A stretch of 64,000 bases of DNA from Longimicrobiales bacterium (GTDB lineage Bacteria > Gemmatimonadota > Gemmatimonadetes > Longimicrobiales > Gaopeijiaceae), in the NCBI GenBank assembly GCA_029245345.1, contig JAQWPM010000012.1:62001-126000 (forward strand). Direction: 5' to 3'. The translations under genes were made by a program, and so were the position numbers. The notes below the pieces were generated by a model. The model ran no database searches and had not been told where the DNA came from. It worked only from the letters and a program-made list of their open reading frames with translations. Positions 1 to 9,895 of the stretch are shown here, one piece after another. How positions within the stretch are numbered: the first letter of the stretch is position 1; each line of letters opens with the position of its first letter.

Positions 1-5
1 GAGCA

Positions 6-1484
6 TTGAACCGCGGTAGCGTCATCCTCACCGCCGTAATTATCTACCTGGGTGTGTGCATCGGTGTTGGGTTATGGGCCATGCGACGGACCAAGTCGAG
101 CAACGACTTCTTCATGGGTGGGCGGAACCTGGGGCCTCTCGTGATCGGTTTCGCTGCATTCTCGAGCACACTCAGTGGCTTCGGCTTCGTCGGTGGCCCC
201 GGCCTCGTCTATCGGATGGGAATGAGCTCGATCTGGATGGTGGTCGTGAGTGCGATTTCCATCGCGATCGGGTTCTCCGTTGTTGCCAAGCGCGCGCGGT
301 TGCTCGCCCAACTCGGAGACTGCATCTCGCTCCCGGACGTCGCTTACCTCCGCTTCCGAAGCAATCTCGTGCGAGGCCTCTTGGCGGTCGTCGTGCTTCT
401 CGGGGTCTTGGGTTACCTGGCCACTCAGATTCTCGCGATGTCGGTGGTCCTCCAAGAAGTGCTGCGGGACGCAAATTTCTTTCCGGATATCAGTCTGGGA
501 ATGACCGTCACGGTGTCGACCTCAGTGCTGCTCTTCTACACGGTGACTGGCGGGATTATCGCGTCTGTATATACCGACTTGATTCAGGGCATCATCATGG
601 TCGTCGCCGCTGTCCTCGTGTTCGGGACCATCCTGACCACGTTCGACGGAGGCATGGCAGAAATCAGTTCGATCATCGCGGCGGACGACGCACAGGCTAT
701 GGGTCCATGGGGGACCATAGGCGTTTTCGGGGCGATGTCGTGGATCCTAGTGTTCTCGCTGGGGGGAGCTGGGCAGCCCCACGTGGTCACGAAGTACATG
801 ATGATTAAGGAGGTTCGCGGCCTGAGGACCGTCATCCCGGTCATGGCAGGAGCCTACATGCTCGCGGCGCTCCTGTGGATCGGCCTCGGCCTGGCCATGC
901 GGGCGCTGGTCCTCAGCGGTCGGCATGACGTGCTCGCCGCGCCTGATATGGCCGCGGCCGCGTTCCTTCAGGGCTTCACCAACCCGGTTCTCGCCGGGGT
1001 GGTATTCGCCGCGCTGCTCGCCGCGATCATGTCCACGGCGGACAGCTTCTTGAACGTCGGGACCGCCGCAATCGTCCACGATATCCCGAACGCATTGATT
1101 GGTCGGTCCGTAAAGAACGAGCTTTTATGGGCTCGGGCCACCACGGTCGGGCTCTCGGTCTTCGCGGCGATCATCGCGGTCTACAGCGGTGAACTCGTCG
1201 CGCTACTCGGTGCCTTCGGGTGGGGAACCTTCGCGGCTGCGTTCGTCCCCGTGCTCGCCATCGGACTTAATTGGAAACGAGCGACCCCTCGTGCGGCAGT
1301 CGTTGCTATCGTGGCCAGCCTAGCTATCAACTTCGGGACGCGTGTGGCCGGGGTGTCAGCCCCCTACAGTACGGATATGGGCGCCGTCGCCTTAGTGGTC
1401 TCGATGTTCCTGTTCATCGTGGTGTCGCTGATGGACAAGCCGGCGACGATCGACCCCGACGTCGGACTCGTGATGGAGCTCTAA
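6..1484 (+). CDS. Sodium:solute symporter (SSS family, PutP-like)
   Basis: Inner-membrane Na+-coupled symporter of 492 residues, probably importing an amino acid or other small organic solute. The protein is hydrophobic throughout, with about 12-13 predicted membrane segments. An early Arg-Thr-Lys-x-x-x-Asp-Phe-Phe stretch and Gly-Gly-Arg-x-Leu (about residues 28-42) are typical of the SSS family, as is a Gly-Gln-Pro-His-x-Val motif near residue 258. The length fits the family (450-550). The start is a TTG five bases inside the window, so the true start and promoter may lie outside. It converges on the neighbouring amidase with a 6-base gap. The surrounding peptidases and amidases suggest an amino-acid substrate, but the sequence does not show specificity. 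Confidence 0.85.
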   Translation: MNRGSVILTAVIIYLGVCIGVGLWAMRRTKSSNDFFMGGRNLGPLVIGFAAFSSTLSGFGFVGGPGLVYRMGMSSIWMVVVSAISIAIGFSVVAKRARLLAQLGDCISLPDVAYLRFRSNLVRGLLAVVVLLGVLGYLATQILAMSVVLQEVLRDANFFPDISLGMTVTVSTSVLLFYTVTGGIIASVYTDLIQGIIMVVAAVLVFGTILTTFDGGMAEISSIIAADDAQAMGPWGTIGVFGAMSWILVFSLGGAGQPHVVTKYMMIKEVRGLRTVIPVMAGAYMLAALLWIGLGLAMRALVLSGRHDVLAAPDMAAAAFLQGFTNPVLAGVVFAALLAAIMSTADSFLNVGTAAIVHDIPNALIGRSVKNELLWARATTVGLSVFAAIIAVYSGELVALLGAFGWGTFAAAFVPVLAIGLNWKRATPRAAVVAIVASLAINFGTRVAGVSAPYSTDMGAVALVVSMFLFIVVSLMDKPATIDPDVGLVMEL

Positions 1485-1490
1485 CAGGCT

Positions 1491-3086
1491 TCAGCGTCCC
1501 GGCGCTTCCTCGAGCTGGGGAGCACGCCTGGCATGAGTCGCCTGCTCCATCGCATACGCCCAACTAAGCAGTTGCGGCTCACTCCACGTGTCACCGATCC
1601 ACGCGAGGACGAATGGGCTTCCGTCCTCATAGTACGAATAAGGAACGGTCACGGTCGGGAGTCCGATGTCGTTGATGATATTGCTCGGAATCTCAGCCCA
1701 GTCGTTCGGCCGGCTCTCCGGGTTCTCTGGGTCGTGCACGAGCGGACGATTCGGCGTTCCTGACTGCGGGAAGAAGAGACCGTCTAGGTCGTGCTCCTCC
1801 ATGACACCCCGGAAGAGCGCACGGATCTCTATGCGCCATGCCTGAAACGCGTCCCCGGACTCGGTCGCACTCGGGAGCGCCGGGACAGGAGGCGGGCCAC
1901 CACGGCGACCACGGCCCCGACCGAACGAGCGACCCGTAAGTTCTTCCCACTCTGCGATGCTGTTGAACGGAGCGTTCGGGCCAAGGCCCCGAAAGTAGAG
2001 CGCCTGGTCGTATGTCGACGTGCTCACCCGCGCCTGCTCGCGATACAGTTCCCTGAACCCACTGCCTTCAAACGGGTCCTCGACGACTTCGGCGCCGAGC
2101 CCGATCAATACGTCGACCGCCTTCCGGTACTCGACCTCGGTCAGCGGATCGAGCGGAAGCCACTGCTCCCGCCAGCCCGTTCCAACGAGCCCGAAGCGCT
2201 TCCCCTCAAGCGACCCGGCATCTAGGCCAGCGACGTATCCTCCCTCCGGAATGTGCTGGGCTGCGGCATACGTCGCATAGTCCTCGGGAGTGGGGCCTGC
2301 TAAGACGTCGAGCGTGACGGCAGCATCGTACACCGTTCGGGCCATGGGACCAACAACGTCCACGTACGACCCACTGAGTGGATAGATGCCCTCGATGGGC
2401 GTGAGGCCGTATGTACCCTTCACACCAACAAGCGCCTGTGCGCTCGACGGGTTCTGGATCGACCCCCCGGTCTCTGTGCCAAGTCCGAGGACAGCGAAGC
2501 TCGCGTTCACGGCAGTTGCCGTGCCGCCGCTCGAAGCGCCGGGCACCATGTCCACGTTGTACGGGTTGAGCGTGACGCCCGCTACCGAGCTGACCGTGCG
2601 CGTCCCGTGACTCGCGAAGTCCGGGAGGTTGGTCTTGCCGAGGATGATCGCCCCGGCCTCCCGGAGGCGTGACACCACTGCAGCGTCGTCGTCGGGGACC
2701 ATGTCGAGTCCTCCCGCCGCCGCGCTGAATCCCTCGTAGCCGACGGTGGTGACCAGCCCGCCGTAGTCGATGTTGTCCTTAATCACGACCGGAACTCCGT
2801 GGAGCGGCCCGCGCGGTCCTGTCGCGGCATACTCCGCATCGAGTGACGCAGCGATTTCAAGCGCATCAGGGTTCATCGAAATGAACGCGTTGTAGTGCGG
2901 CTCGAACGTTTCGATGCGATCCAGGAATGCCTGAGTCAACGCGACCGCCGTGAAGGTGCCGTTGGCGTAAGCCGCTTGGACGTCGGCCACCGTCATCTCG
3001 ACAACATCGATCTGCTGGGCAGCCGAAGCGGCCGGGACCGCAGATGCGATCCCGACCGCCAGGAAGATGCTCTTCATGCCCTTCAT
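1491..3086 (-). CDS. Exported amidase (amidase signature family)
   Basis: Amide hydrolase of the Ser-cisSer-Lys amidase-signature family, about 531 residues. Visible motifs are Val-Ile-Lys-Asp-Asn (catalytic Lys), the Gly-Ala-Ser-Ser-Gly-Gly loop (cis-Ser) and Thr-Gly-Gly-Ser-Ile (nucleophile Ser). A signal peptide ending Ala-Ser-Ala suggests a periplasmic or secreted enzyme. I chose the ATG at 3086 because a GAGGTGAGG-like ribosome site lies upstream; a longer open frame to 3155 would overlap the upstream M20 gene. The gap to that gene is 28 bases, so the two are probably cotranscribed: an M20 hydrolase followed by an amidase. Substrate is unknown; the family covers aliphatic and aryl amides and peptide amides. 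Confidence 0.88.
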   Translation of the reverse strand: MKGMKSIFLAVGIASAVPAASAAQQIDVVEMTVADVQAAYANGTFTAVALTQAFLDRIETFEPHYNAFISMNPDALEIAASLDAEYAATGPRGPLHGVPVVIKDNIDYGGLVTTVGYEGFSAAAGGLDMVPDDDAAVVSRLREAGAIILGKTNLPDFASHGTRTVSSVAGVTLNPYNVDMVPGASSGGTATAVNASFAVLGLGTETGGSIQNPSSAQALVGVKGTYGLTPIEGIYPLSGSYVDVVGPMARTVYDAAVTLDVLAGPTPEDYATYAAAQHIPEGGYVAGLDAGSLEGKRFGLVGTGWREQWLPLDPLTEVEYRKAVDVLIGLGAEVVEDPFEGSGFRELYREQARVSTSTYDQALYFRGLGPNAPFNSIAEWEELTGRSFGRGRGRRGGPPPVPALPSATESGDAFQAWRIEIRALFRGVMEEHDLDGLFFPQSGTPNRPLVHDPENPESRPNDWAEIPSNIINDIGLPTVTVPYSYYEDGSPFVLAWIGDTWSEPQLLSWAYAMEQATHARRAPQLEEAPGR

Positions 3087-3114
3087 CCCCACATCATCCT
3101 CACCTCTAACGCAA

Positions 3115-4770
3115 TCAGCTTCCGCCGGGGCCGCGACCCTCGGGTTCCGCAGCACCGTCCTCGGAGATGGGGCGCGTACGGATCGTCGGATACTCGATCC
3201 CTAGCTGTTCGAGGTAGGTGTCGAACCTGGTGGCATCGTAGTAGAACGGCCGCATGCGCTCACGCCACTGCGCCATGATGCCCTCGTTGAGGAAGATCGC
3301 CGGCTGGTCCGTCGGAGCGATCATGGGGATGTACTCGGTATCAACGGTCTGGACGTCGTTGAAGTAGTCCCACGCCGCCTCGACCGTCTCACCGTCCAGG
3401 AAGAGGTCGAGGAGCGTACGCGCCTGCACCTTCGCACCTGCAACGCCGCCTTTATGAGCGATCGGTGTCGCCATGGCGATTCCATTCGCCCAATTGTGAC
3501 CTGGACCGCCGCTCATGTTTGACGGAAAACCGAGCGTCACCGTGGGCATATTCCACGAGATGTCTCCGATGTCGTCTGAGCCACCGCCGAGCGAGCGAGA
3601 CAGATCGACCGGACCACTCATCTCTTCTGGGACCTCGATCTGCAAACCGGTGACTTCGACTTCCATCTCCGCCTGGAAGGCTTCGGCAAAGCGGATGTCG
3701 TCCTCGCTCCACTCCGGCATTCCGACCGCTTGGATGTTCGCGAAAGACGCCTCGGCAACCGGCTTGCTGAAGTGCCGGCTCCACGCCGAGCCCACGGTCA
3801 TAATGGTATCGATCGTGGTCCCGGTCATGAGCGCAGCACCCTCGGCCATGAGCGCTGCGGCGTCGAACTGTTCTTTAGTGAGTTCGTAATCACGCTCGCG
3901 GAAGTAGAACCAGATGGTGGCGAACTGCGGGACCACGTTGGGCTGATCTCCACCCTCGACAATGATGTAGTGAGATCGAGCCGCCGGGCGGAGGTGCTCC
4001 CGCTTGAACTCCCAGGCCTGGGCCATGAGCATCACCGCGTCGAGCGCCGAGCGACCACGCCAAGGGGAGCCGGCCGAGTGTGCAGTTTCGCCCTGGAAGC
4101 GGTACTGGACCGACCACAACGCGTTGCCGCCCTGCTGGCCCCAGTTCACGCCGAATCTGCTCGACACGTGAGTGAACATGTTCACATCCACGCCGTCGAA
4201 GACGCCTTCGCGAACGAAGAAAGCCTTCGACGCCACCTGTTCTTCCGCGACGCCCGGCCAGATGAGCAGCGTGCCATCGATGTTCTCACGCTCCATCAGT
4301 TCCTTCACGACGAGCGCGCCCACGATGTTCACAGCCTGACCCGAGTTGTGGCCCTCACCGTGGCCCGGAGCCATGGCGAGGATCGGATCTCGATATGCAA
4401 CACCCGGCTTCTGGTTCGACTGCGGAATGCCGTCAACATCCGAACCCATCGCGATCACAGGGCTACCTGAGCCGTTGGACCAGCGCGCGGTCCACGCACT
4501 CGGCATACCGGCCACGCCGAGCTCGATGTCGAAGCCTTCATCTGCGAGCAGGTCTGTCAAGTAACGCTGGGTCTCGAATTCCTGCATGCCCAGTTCACCA
4601 AACGAAAACAGGTGATCGATGATTTCCTGGACGAGCTTGGCTCGGTCTTGAACCATCTCCTGGGCTTCATCCTTTAGGGCCTCAAGGCGCGGATCGGCCT
4701 GGGCTGACAGGTCCGGGACGAGCGTGAGCCCCACTCCAAGTACCAGGGCAGCGGACAAAAGACGACGCAT
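3115..4770 (-). CDS. Exported M20-family amidohydrolase, AbgB-like (copy 1)
   Basis: Zinc-dependent amidohydrolase/peptidase of 551 residues, related to p-aminobenzoyl-glutamate utilization protein B. A signal peptide (residues 1-23, ending Leu-Ser-Ala) predicts export. Metal-site motifs are Gly-Ser-Asp-Val-Asp-Gly (109-114), His-Gly-Glu-Gly-His-Asn (137-142) and Ala-Glu-Glu-Gln (175-178). The dimerisation-type Gly-Glu-Thr-Ala-His-Ser follows, and a C-terminal Gly-Pro-Gly-His-Asn-Trp-Ala motif closes the catalytic part. A close paralogue lies at 11664-13298 and shares nearly the whole sequence. It is the first gene of a two-gene unit with the downstream amidase and is divergent from the S9 peptidase. 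Likely role: cleaving N-acyl or aryl-amide amino acid conjugates in the periplasm. Confidence 0.87.
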   Translation of the reverse strand: MRRLLSAALVLGVGLTLVPDLSAQADPRLEALKDEAQEMVQDRAKLVQEIIDHLFSFGELGMQEFETQRYLTDLLADEGFDIELGVAGMPSAWTARWSNGSGSPVIAMGSDVDGIPQSNQKPGVAYRDPILAMAPGHGEGHNSGQAVNIVGALVVKELMERENIDGTLLIWPGVAEEQVASKAFFVREGVFDGVDVNMFTHVSSRFGVNWGQQGGNALWSVQYRFQGETAHSAGSPWRGRSALDAVMLMAQAWEFKREHLRPAARSHYIIVEGGDQPNVVPQFATIWFYFRERDYELTKEQFDAAALMAEGAALMTGTTIDTIMTVGSAWSRHFSKPVAEASFANIQAVGMPEWSEDDIRFAEAFQAEMEVEVTGLQIEVPEEMSGPVDLSRSLGGGSDDIGDISWNMPTVTLGFPSNMSGGPGHNWANGIAMATPIAHKGGVAGAKVQARTLLDLFLDGETVEAAWDYFNDVQTVDTEYIPMIAPTDQPAIFLNEGIMAQWRERMRPFYYDATRFDTYLEQLGIEYPTIRTRPISEDGAAEPEGRGPGGS

Positions 4771-4975
4771 TTAGATATCTCCGAATAGTATTGCTTAGCG
4801 GCACCGTGGCGGGAGGCGGGGCCTGGTTGATGATCAGGGGCTCAGGATGCAGCCCAGGGGGCGGTCCGGCAAGAAGGGGGGCTCAATTCCGGCTGCCCTA
4901 GCCAGACGCACATGCCGGGTCCAATTTGAAACAATACAATGGTTGTTGGACACAATCCCGACTACGGACCGCACC
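4771..4975. promoter_or_regulatory. Divergent intergenic region between M20 hydrolase and S9 peptidase
   Basis: This 205-base stretch separates two divergently transcribed exported hydrolases and must hold promoters for both. The frame of the S9 gene stays open upstream to 4847, but that extension would put a charged, non-signal sequence in front of the signal peptide. I therefore treat it as non-coding. I did not identify -35/-10 boxes with confidence. Confidence 0.45.
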
Positions 4976-7228
4976 ATGGCACACGACATTCGGAAGGCCT
5001 CGGCCGCTTCAGGCACGGCGATTCTCTTTTGCCTATTGGTATCGTCGGCACCGCTTCATGCCCAAGAACGCCCCATGAATTTCATGGACGTGCAGGAGCT
5101 GAGAAACGGTGGCGACTATGCCCCCAGTCCAGACGGCCAGTGGATGCTGTACACCACAAGCACCCGGGATTGGCAAGAAGACGACACGCAGACCGACATC
5201 TACGTCGTCTCGATGAGGAACGGTTTCTCGTCCGCGCGGCAGTTGACGTACACGGATGACAAAAATGAGAGCCAACCGACCTGGGCCACGGACGGGTCCT
5301 ATTTCGTCTTCGCGTCGAACAGAGATTCCGACGGCGAGGCCAGTGGCAACCAACTCTACCGCATGCGGCACGATGGAGGTGAGGCAAGAAAGCTCACCGA
5401 AGCCGAGGAGGGCGTCTCGGGATTCTCGCTCAGCCCGGACGGCCAATGGCTCGTCTACCGGAGCGGTGAATCTGGTGAAGAGCAGTTGTACCGCATGGCC
5501 GCAGGAGCCACCACATTCGTCCAGGCCGAGCAGATCACGCACGCAGCCGCAGGCGTTGGGCAGTGGGATTTCTCGCCCGATGGCGGGACAATCTACTTCT
5601 CGCGGCCCGATTCCTTTGACGAAGACGAAAAGCGGCGCGTGGAAGAGGGCTTCACGGTAGACGTGAGGAACGGTGAGACTCCGCTCTCCAGCCTGTGGGC
5701 TGTCGACGTGATGTCTGCGCGGGAGCGCGTTTTGGAGCGGGACGACGCGTATTCCGTGGCCGGCTTCACCGTGTCGCCGGACGGGGCTTGGATCGCGTTC
5801 TCAGGCGGCTCGCCGGAGCGCTACGAGCGGAACATCACTCAGGCCCGCCTCTACGCCGATCCTTACCTGCTCGAAGTATCCACCGGGCACGTCGAAAGAT
5901 TGGCGGAGAACTACGAGGTCGGAGAGTCGCGGCCGAGCTTCTCTCCAGATAGTCGCCGCATCGCCTTCTCGGGTCCAGACGACATGACCCGCTACTCGAT
6001 GACGAACTCACGCATCTACGTTCGTGACGTGGCAGACCGGGACGGCAGCTTCCGCAAGTTGGGCGGAGATTTGGACGAAAATCTCGGAATGGGATTCTGG
6101 TCCGACGACGGCGAGACGATCTATACGACGGTCGGTGTAAAAGTCACCCGTCAGCTCCACGCCGTGGACGTGGAGTCAGGAAGCGTGCGGCAGATCACGA
6201 ACGAACGAGCGGTTGTTTCTGTTTCGCAAGACGACGAAACGGGCGTGCTCCTGATCAACTATCAGGACCCCCTGACGCCCACGACCTTGTTCACCGTGGC
6301 CGACGTCAACGACGTGACGGATCGCTCAAAGTGGACACAACTGACAGACATCAACCCGCAGGTGCGAGACTTCCAACTGGGTGAACAGGTGGAGGTCGAG
6401 TGGACATCGACAGATGGCAAGACAGTCGGCGGCGTGCTGGTCTATCCCGTCGGGTACCAAGCAGGCCAGCGTTACCCGCTGGTCGTGGCGATCCACGGCG
6501 GCCCAGCCAGCGCGGATCTGCTTGGGTTCAACGATGGCTACGGCTCACAGATCTACGCAGGCGCCGGATACGCAGTGCTCATGCCGAACTACCGCGGATC
6601 CACCAACTACGGCAACGCGCACCGCACGGACATCGTGGGTGACTATTTCACGCTCGGGTATGACGACATCATGACCGGCGTGGACCACCTCATCTCAGAG
6701 GGCATCGTCGATGAAGACCAGATGGGGGTCTTCGGCTGGAGTGCGGGCGGCCACTGGTCTAACTGGATCCTGACCCAGACGGATCGCTTCAAGGCGATCA
6801 GCTCAGGCGCGGGCACCATGAACTGGATCAGCATGTACGCGCAGAGCGACGTGCAGCGGAATCGACAGTTCTACCTGGGCGACGAGTTCATGTACGAAAA
6901 TTTCGAGCCCGCCTGGGACCAATCCCCACTGAAGTACATCGCGAACGCATCCACCCCCACGATGATCCACGTCGTCGAGGGTGATCCCCGGGTGCCGAGT
7001 CCCCAGTCGGTCGAGCTGCACATGGCACTGAAGAAGCTCGATGTGCCAACCGAGCTCTTCATGTATCCGGGTCGCAGTCATGGAATCCCAGACGCGCGGA
7101 ACCGATTGGTTCGGTCGGTCTCAGAGCTCGCCTGGATGGACCACTACGTTCGTGGCATCGGCGACAAGTTCGATTGGCAGCAGGTGCTCGAAACGCTCGA
7201 GGAAAAAAAGGAGCGGCCGATCTCGTAG
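4976..7228 (+). CDS. S9-family prolyl oligopeptidase / DPP IV-like serine peptidase
   Basis: Exported serine peptidase of 750 residues. A signal peptide ending Leu-His-Ala-Gln is followed by a beta-propeller with repeated Ser-Pro-Asp-Gly-x-Trp blades, as in TolB/DPP IV propellers. A C-terminal alpha/beta-hydrolase domain carries the triad: Ser589 in Gly-Trp-Ser-Ala-Gly-Gly, Asp670 in Glu-Gly-Asp-Pro-Arg-Val, and His702 in Arg-Ser-His-Gly-Ile. The oxyanion segment His-Gly-Gly-Pro precedes it. The start at 4976 was chosen because the signal peptide begins there. It probably trims short peptides outside the cytoplasm, in keeping with the neighbouring M20 and amidase genes. Confidence 0.92.
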   Translation: MAHDIRKASAASGTAILFCLLVSSAPLHAQERPMNFMDVQELRNGGDYAPSPDGQWMLYTTSTRDWQEDDTQTDIYVVSMRNGFSSARQLTYTDDKNESQPTWATDGSYFVFASNRDSDGEASGNQLYRMRHDGGEARKLTEAEEGVSGFSLSPDGQWLVYRSGESGEEQLYRMAAGATTFVQAEQITHAAAGVGQWDFSPDGGTIYFSRPDSFDEDEKRRVEEGFTVDVRNGETPLSSLWAVDVMSARERVLERDDAYSVAGFTVSPDGAWIAFSGGSPERYERNITQARLYADPYLLEVSTGHVERLAENYEVGESRPSFSPDSRRIAFSGPDDMTRYSMTNSRIYVRDVADRDGSFRKLGGDLDENLGMGFWSDDGETIYTTVGVKVTRQLHAVDVESGSVRQITNERAVVSVSQDDETGVLLINYQDPLTPTTLFTVADVNDVTDRSKWTQLTDINPQVRDFQLGEQVEVEWTSTDGKTVGGVLVYPVGYQAGQRYPLVVAIHGGPASADLLGFNDGYGSQIYAGAGYAVLMPNYRGSTNYGNAHRTDIVGDYFTLGYDDIMTGVDHLISEGIVDEDQMGVFGWSAGGHWSNWILTQTDRFKAISSGAGTMNWISMYAQSDVQRNRQFYLGDEFMYENFEPAWDQSPLKYIANASTPTMIHVVEGDPRVPSPQSVELHMALKKLDVPTELFMYPGRSHGIPDARNRLVRSVSELAWMDHYVRGIGDKFDWQQVLETLEEKKERPIS

Positions 7229-7241
7229 GCCGCTTCGGAGT

Positions 7242-7261
7242 CTCGACGGGTGATCGTCGAG
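7242..7261. terminator. Possible hairpin between convergent genes
   Basis: A perfect 7-bp inverted repeat, CTCGACG / CGTCGAG, with a 6-base loop lies between the S9 peptidase stop and the desaturase stop. There is no clear T-tract, so a factor-independent terminator is only possible. Confidence 0.3.
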
Positions 7262-7283
7262 GCACCCTCGGCCTCAGCCATTA

Positions 7284-8153
7284 CTACAGGGCTTCTCGAG
7301 CGATCCGCTCCTGCCTCAAATTCCTGGTGCGGAATCGCCGGAACACGAGCCCCAAAACGTAGATCCTGAAGAGCGCCCAAATGATGTTCGGTTCGTTCAG
7401 CGCTGGGTCGATGTGGTGTTCGATCTCCCGGTGTTTAGCTGGAGCCTGACTCCAATGCACACCGGGCCACTCGTGATGAACTGTGTGGAATCCGTTGTTC
7501 AGCAGCAGGAAGTTCGCCAACCCTCCAACGAAATTCCGCGAGTGGTCCCACTCAGACTCCTCGTTCGCATGCACATGCTGGAGGTAATTCAGCACCAGCA
7601 CCGCGAACAGCGCGAACTGTTGGGGCGCAACCACATAGAGAAGCGCCTTCTTCCAGTCGATCCACAATGCTGCGGCAATCCAGGCTCCCAGGACGACGTA
7701 CTGAGATAAACACCATCGGAACTCCGCCGGATTGCGCTCCTTCTGGAAGGCCAGGTACTGCACGATCGGCCTTTGCTGAAACCAGCTGGAAATCGCTGGA
7801 TAGGACAGCAGCGTAACCGCGTTGTTTCGCTCAGAGTGCCGATACCAGATCGTGTGATCACCCTCACGGTTGTTGAACTTGTGATGGTTCTTGTTGTGCG
7901 TTGGAACCCACGCGAAAACTGGGAAGCCGTAGAACACGGTGAGCCACCAATCGTGCAACCGATTCATCCACGCCGCCGTCCACGTGCGGACGTGATTGTG
8001 GTTATGGGTCATGACTGCAACCGTGAGGCCCATCCACAGCGAAGCGAACCACAGCCAGGGGCTCCAGCTCTCCCGCTGCCATTGGACCACCAAGAGCCCA
8101 GTGGTCAGCGCCATAAAGGCTACGGTCTGAATATCCCGCCGGTACCTGAGCAT
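7284..8153 (-). CDS. Membrane fatty acid desaturase
   Basis: Integral-membrane di-iron desaturase/hydroxylase of 289 residues. Histidine boxes are Thr-His-Asn-His-Asn-His (49-54), His-Asn-Lys-Asn-His-His (86-91) and His-Thr-Val-His-His (223-227), with an extra His-Val-His near 193. Hydrophobic stretches at about 10-48 and 153-190 provide the membrane segments. The family inserts double bonds in lipid acyl chains using O2 and an electron donor; no ferredoxin or reductase gene is adjacent. The start lies 11 bases downstream of the amidase stop on the same strand, so it may be cotranscribed with it, although a functional link is not obvious. Confidence 0.87.
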   Translation of the reverse strand: MLRYRRDIQTVAFMALTTGLLVVQWQRESWSPWLWFASLWMGLTVAVMTHNHNHVRTWTAAWMNRLHDWWLTVFYGFPVFAWVPTHNKNHHKFNNREGDHTIWYRHSERNNAVTLLSYPAISSWFQQRPIVQYLAFQKERNPAEFRWCLSQYVVLGAWIAAALWIDWKKALLYVVAPQQFALFAVLVLNYLQHVHANEESEWDHSRNFVGGLANFLLLNNGFHTVHHEWPGVHWSQAPAKHREIEHHIDPALNEPNIIWALFRIYVLGLVFRRFRTRNLRQERIAREAL

Positions 8154-8164
8154 GGCCTAGATCC

Positions 8165-9799
8165 TTAGCCGTAGCTCATATCAGGACGCCGCAGATGCCA
8201 ATCCGTCGCCTTCTGGAAGGCATGGGCGACGGCAAGGACCTTGTCATCCGCGAACAAGTCTCCGAGTAACGTGGTCGTGAGCGGCATCGTGGAAGGGTTG
8301 TCGGCATCGGCATTCCGGAGCCCGAAGCCGTAGGGTACGATGGCCGCCGGGTGGCCGGTCTGGTTGGTCAGGCCCACCTCTCCGGATCCACTCACGAACA
8401 TGTCGAAGCCTTCCATCGCCTCCGCCATCTCCTTCATGAGGATGAGGCGACGACGTTGGCTGTTTACGAAGTCGATGCCACGAACGTCGCGTCCCGAGCG
8501 GAAGCGACCGCGGCTCCTTCGCTCACCGGGGCTGAGATCGTCGGGCAACGGCTCCGGCTCCACGCCATCGGGCGCAATGTGGAAGTCGAATGCGGCCGAG
8601 GACTCGACCCCGAGCGAGTTCGAGCTGCCCCGAGGCATCGGGTTCATCTCACGGAGCGTCACACCAAGGTCCTCGAGCTGATCGAGAAACTCCCGTGGAG
8701 CATTCTCATCGAACCCGATGCGGAAGCCATTGATGCCGGCATTCGCGTCGAAACGAAACGGCGCCGTCACCGTCGCGGGATCGCGCTCGCTCGCACCTCG
8801 CATCGCCTCAAAGACAAGCGCACAATCCATCGAGCTGCGGCACATGGGTCCGGCCTTGTCCATGCTCCAAGACAACACCATACCGCCGTGCCGGCTCACG
8901 CTTCCGAAGGTGGGCCGGAGCGCCGAAATACCATTTCGTCGCGCCGGAGACACGATCGAACCCTGAGTCTCCGTGCCGATGGCGAAGCCCACGCAACCGG
9001 CAGCCGTGGCCGAGCCGGGCCCCGCGGACGACCCACTCGAGCCCTCCTCGATATTCCACGGATTCCGAGTTCTTCCCCGGAACCACTGGTCGCCGCGGGC
9101 GAACTCACCCGTCGCGAGCTTGGCGAGCAGGACCGCACCCGAAGCACGGAGCCGCAGTGCAATTTCGGCGTCCTCACCGAAGTGCTGATCGGCGAAAACT
9201 TCAGAACCCCACGTCGTGGGCGCCCCTTCGATCATGAAGAGGTCCTTGATGCCATACGGGATCCCATGGAGCGGACCGAGCCAATTCCCCTGCCGGAGCT
9301 GGGCGTCAGCCTCTTGAGCTTCCTCTCGTGCCCGGTCTTCCAAGATCGTGACCGCACAGAGGAGCACCGGGTTATACCGCTTCAGACGGTCCAGATACAG
9401 CTCTGTGAGGTCAACGGAGGAGATGTGCCGGTCTCGCACGAGCGCCGACAGGCGATGCACGGGCAGAAACGCGATGTCCTCTTCGTTGGTGGGCACCGCG
9501 CCTGGCCACGTCGGGATCTCGATGGCGTGGCGTTCGAACGGATTCACGCCCTGGGCGTGCCACTTCTCGTACAGCGATCCCGTACCGCCAGGGTAGGCCT
9601 GGTAGACCAACGCGGGGTGCTCGCCGTTACCGAGGGGTACGGGGGGCGGGCCCTGTTGTTGCGGGGGAACGTTGCTGCGCGTGGCATCCGAAATCGGCCC
9701 GTCAGCGGCAAGAAGCGAGGCTGGCGAGACAGCGCCGGTGGCCGCAGCTGCTGCGGCCGCCTTGAGGAAGTCACGGCGTTCTAAGGGCAACTTGGACAT
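8165..9799 (-). CDS. Tat-exported amidase (amidase signature family)
   Basis: Second amidase of the window, 544 residues. The N-terminus has a twin-arginine signal (Arg-Arg-Asp-Phe-Leu-Lys at 8-13) followed by an alanine-rich hydrophobic stretch, so it is exported folded by Tat. Catalytic features are Lys185 in Gly-Ile-Lys-Asp, the Gly-Ser-Ser-Gly-Ser-Ser loop near 253-258, and the nucleophile in Thr-Gln-Gly-Ser-Ile (near Ser281). The cis-Ser loop (Gly-Ser-Ser-Gly-Ser-Ser-Ala) differs slightly from the usual Gly-Gly-Ser-Ser-Gly-Gly-Ser. It resembles the first amidase only in the signature core, so it is not a recent duplicate. It is followed closely by the desaturase. Confidence 0.88.
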   Translation of the reverse strand: MSKLPLERRDFLKAAAAAAATGAVSPASLLAADGPISDATRSNVPPQQQGPPPVPLGNGEHPALVYQAYPGGTGSLYEKWHAQGVNPFERHAIEIPTWPGAVPTNEEDIAFLPVHRLSALVRDRHISSVDLTELYLDRLKRYNPVLLCAVTILEDRAREEAQEADAQLRQGNWLGPLHGIPYGIKDLFMIEGAPTTWGSEVFADQHFGEDAEIALRLRASGAVLLAKLATGEFARGDQWFRGRTRNPWNIEEGSSGSSAGPGSATAAGCVGFAIGTETQGSIVSPARRNGISALRPTFGSVSRHGGMVLSWSMDKAGPMCRSSMDCALVFEAMRGASERDPATVTAPFRFDANAGINGFRIGFDENAPREFLDQLEDLGVTLREMNPMPRGSSNSLGVESSAAFDFHIAPDGVEPEPLPDDLSPGERRSRGRFRSGRDVRGIDFVNSQRRRLILMKEMAEAMEGFDMFVSGSGEVGLTNQTGHPAAIVPYGFGLRNADADNPSTMPLTTTLLGDLFADDKVLAVAHAFQKATDWHLRRPDMSYG

Positions 9800-9895
9800 C
9801 GGTTCCTCCGTGGGTCCTTCCGGCGCGGCTGGGCTGCCGAACCAGTATATGACACGATGCGCCGCAGGGACCGAGGCGGCAAGACGGCGGGGTCA

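Noticed and set aside
8351-9784. 477-codon open frame on the plus strand
   Set aside because: Antisense to the Tat amidase. Composition and lack of motifs mark it as a shadow of a GC-rich gene.
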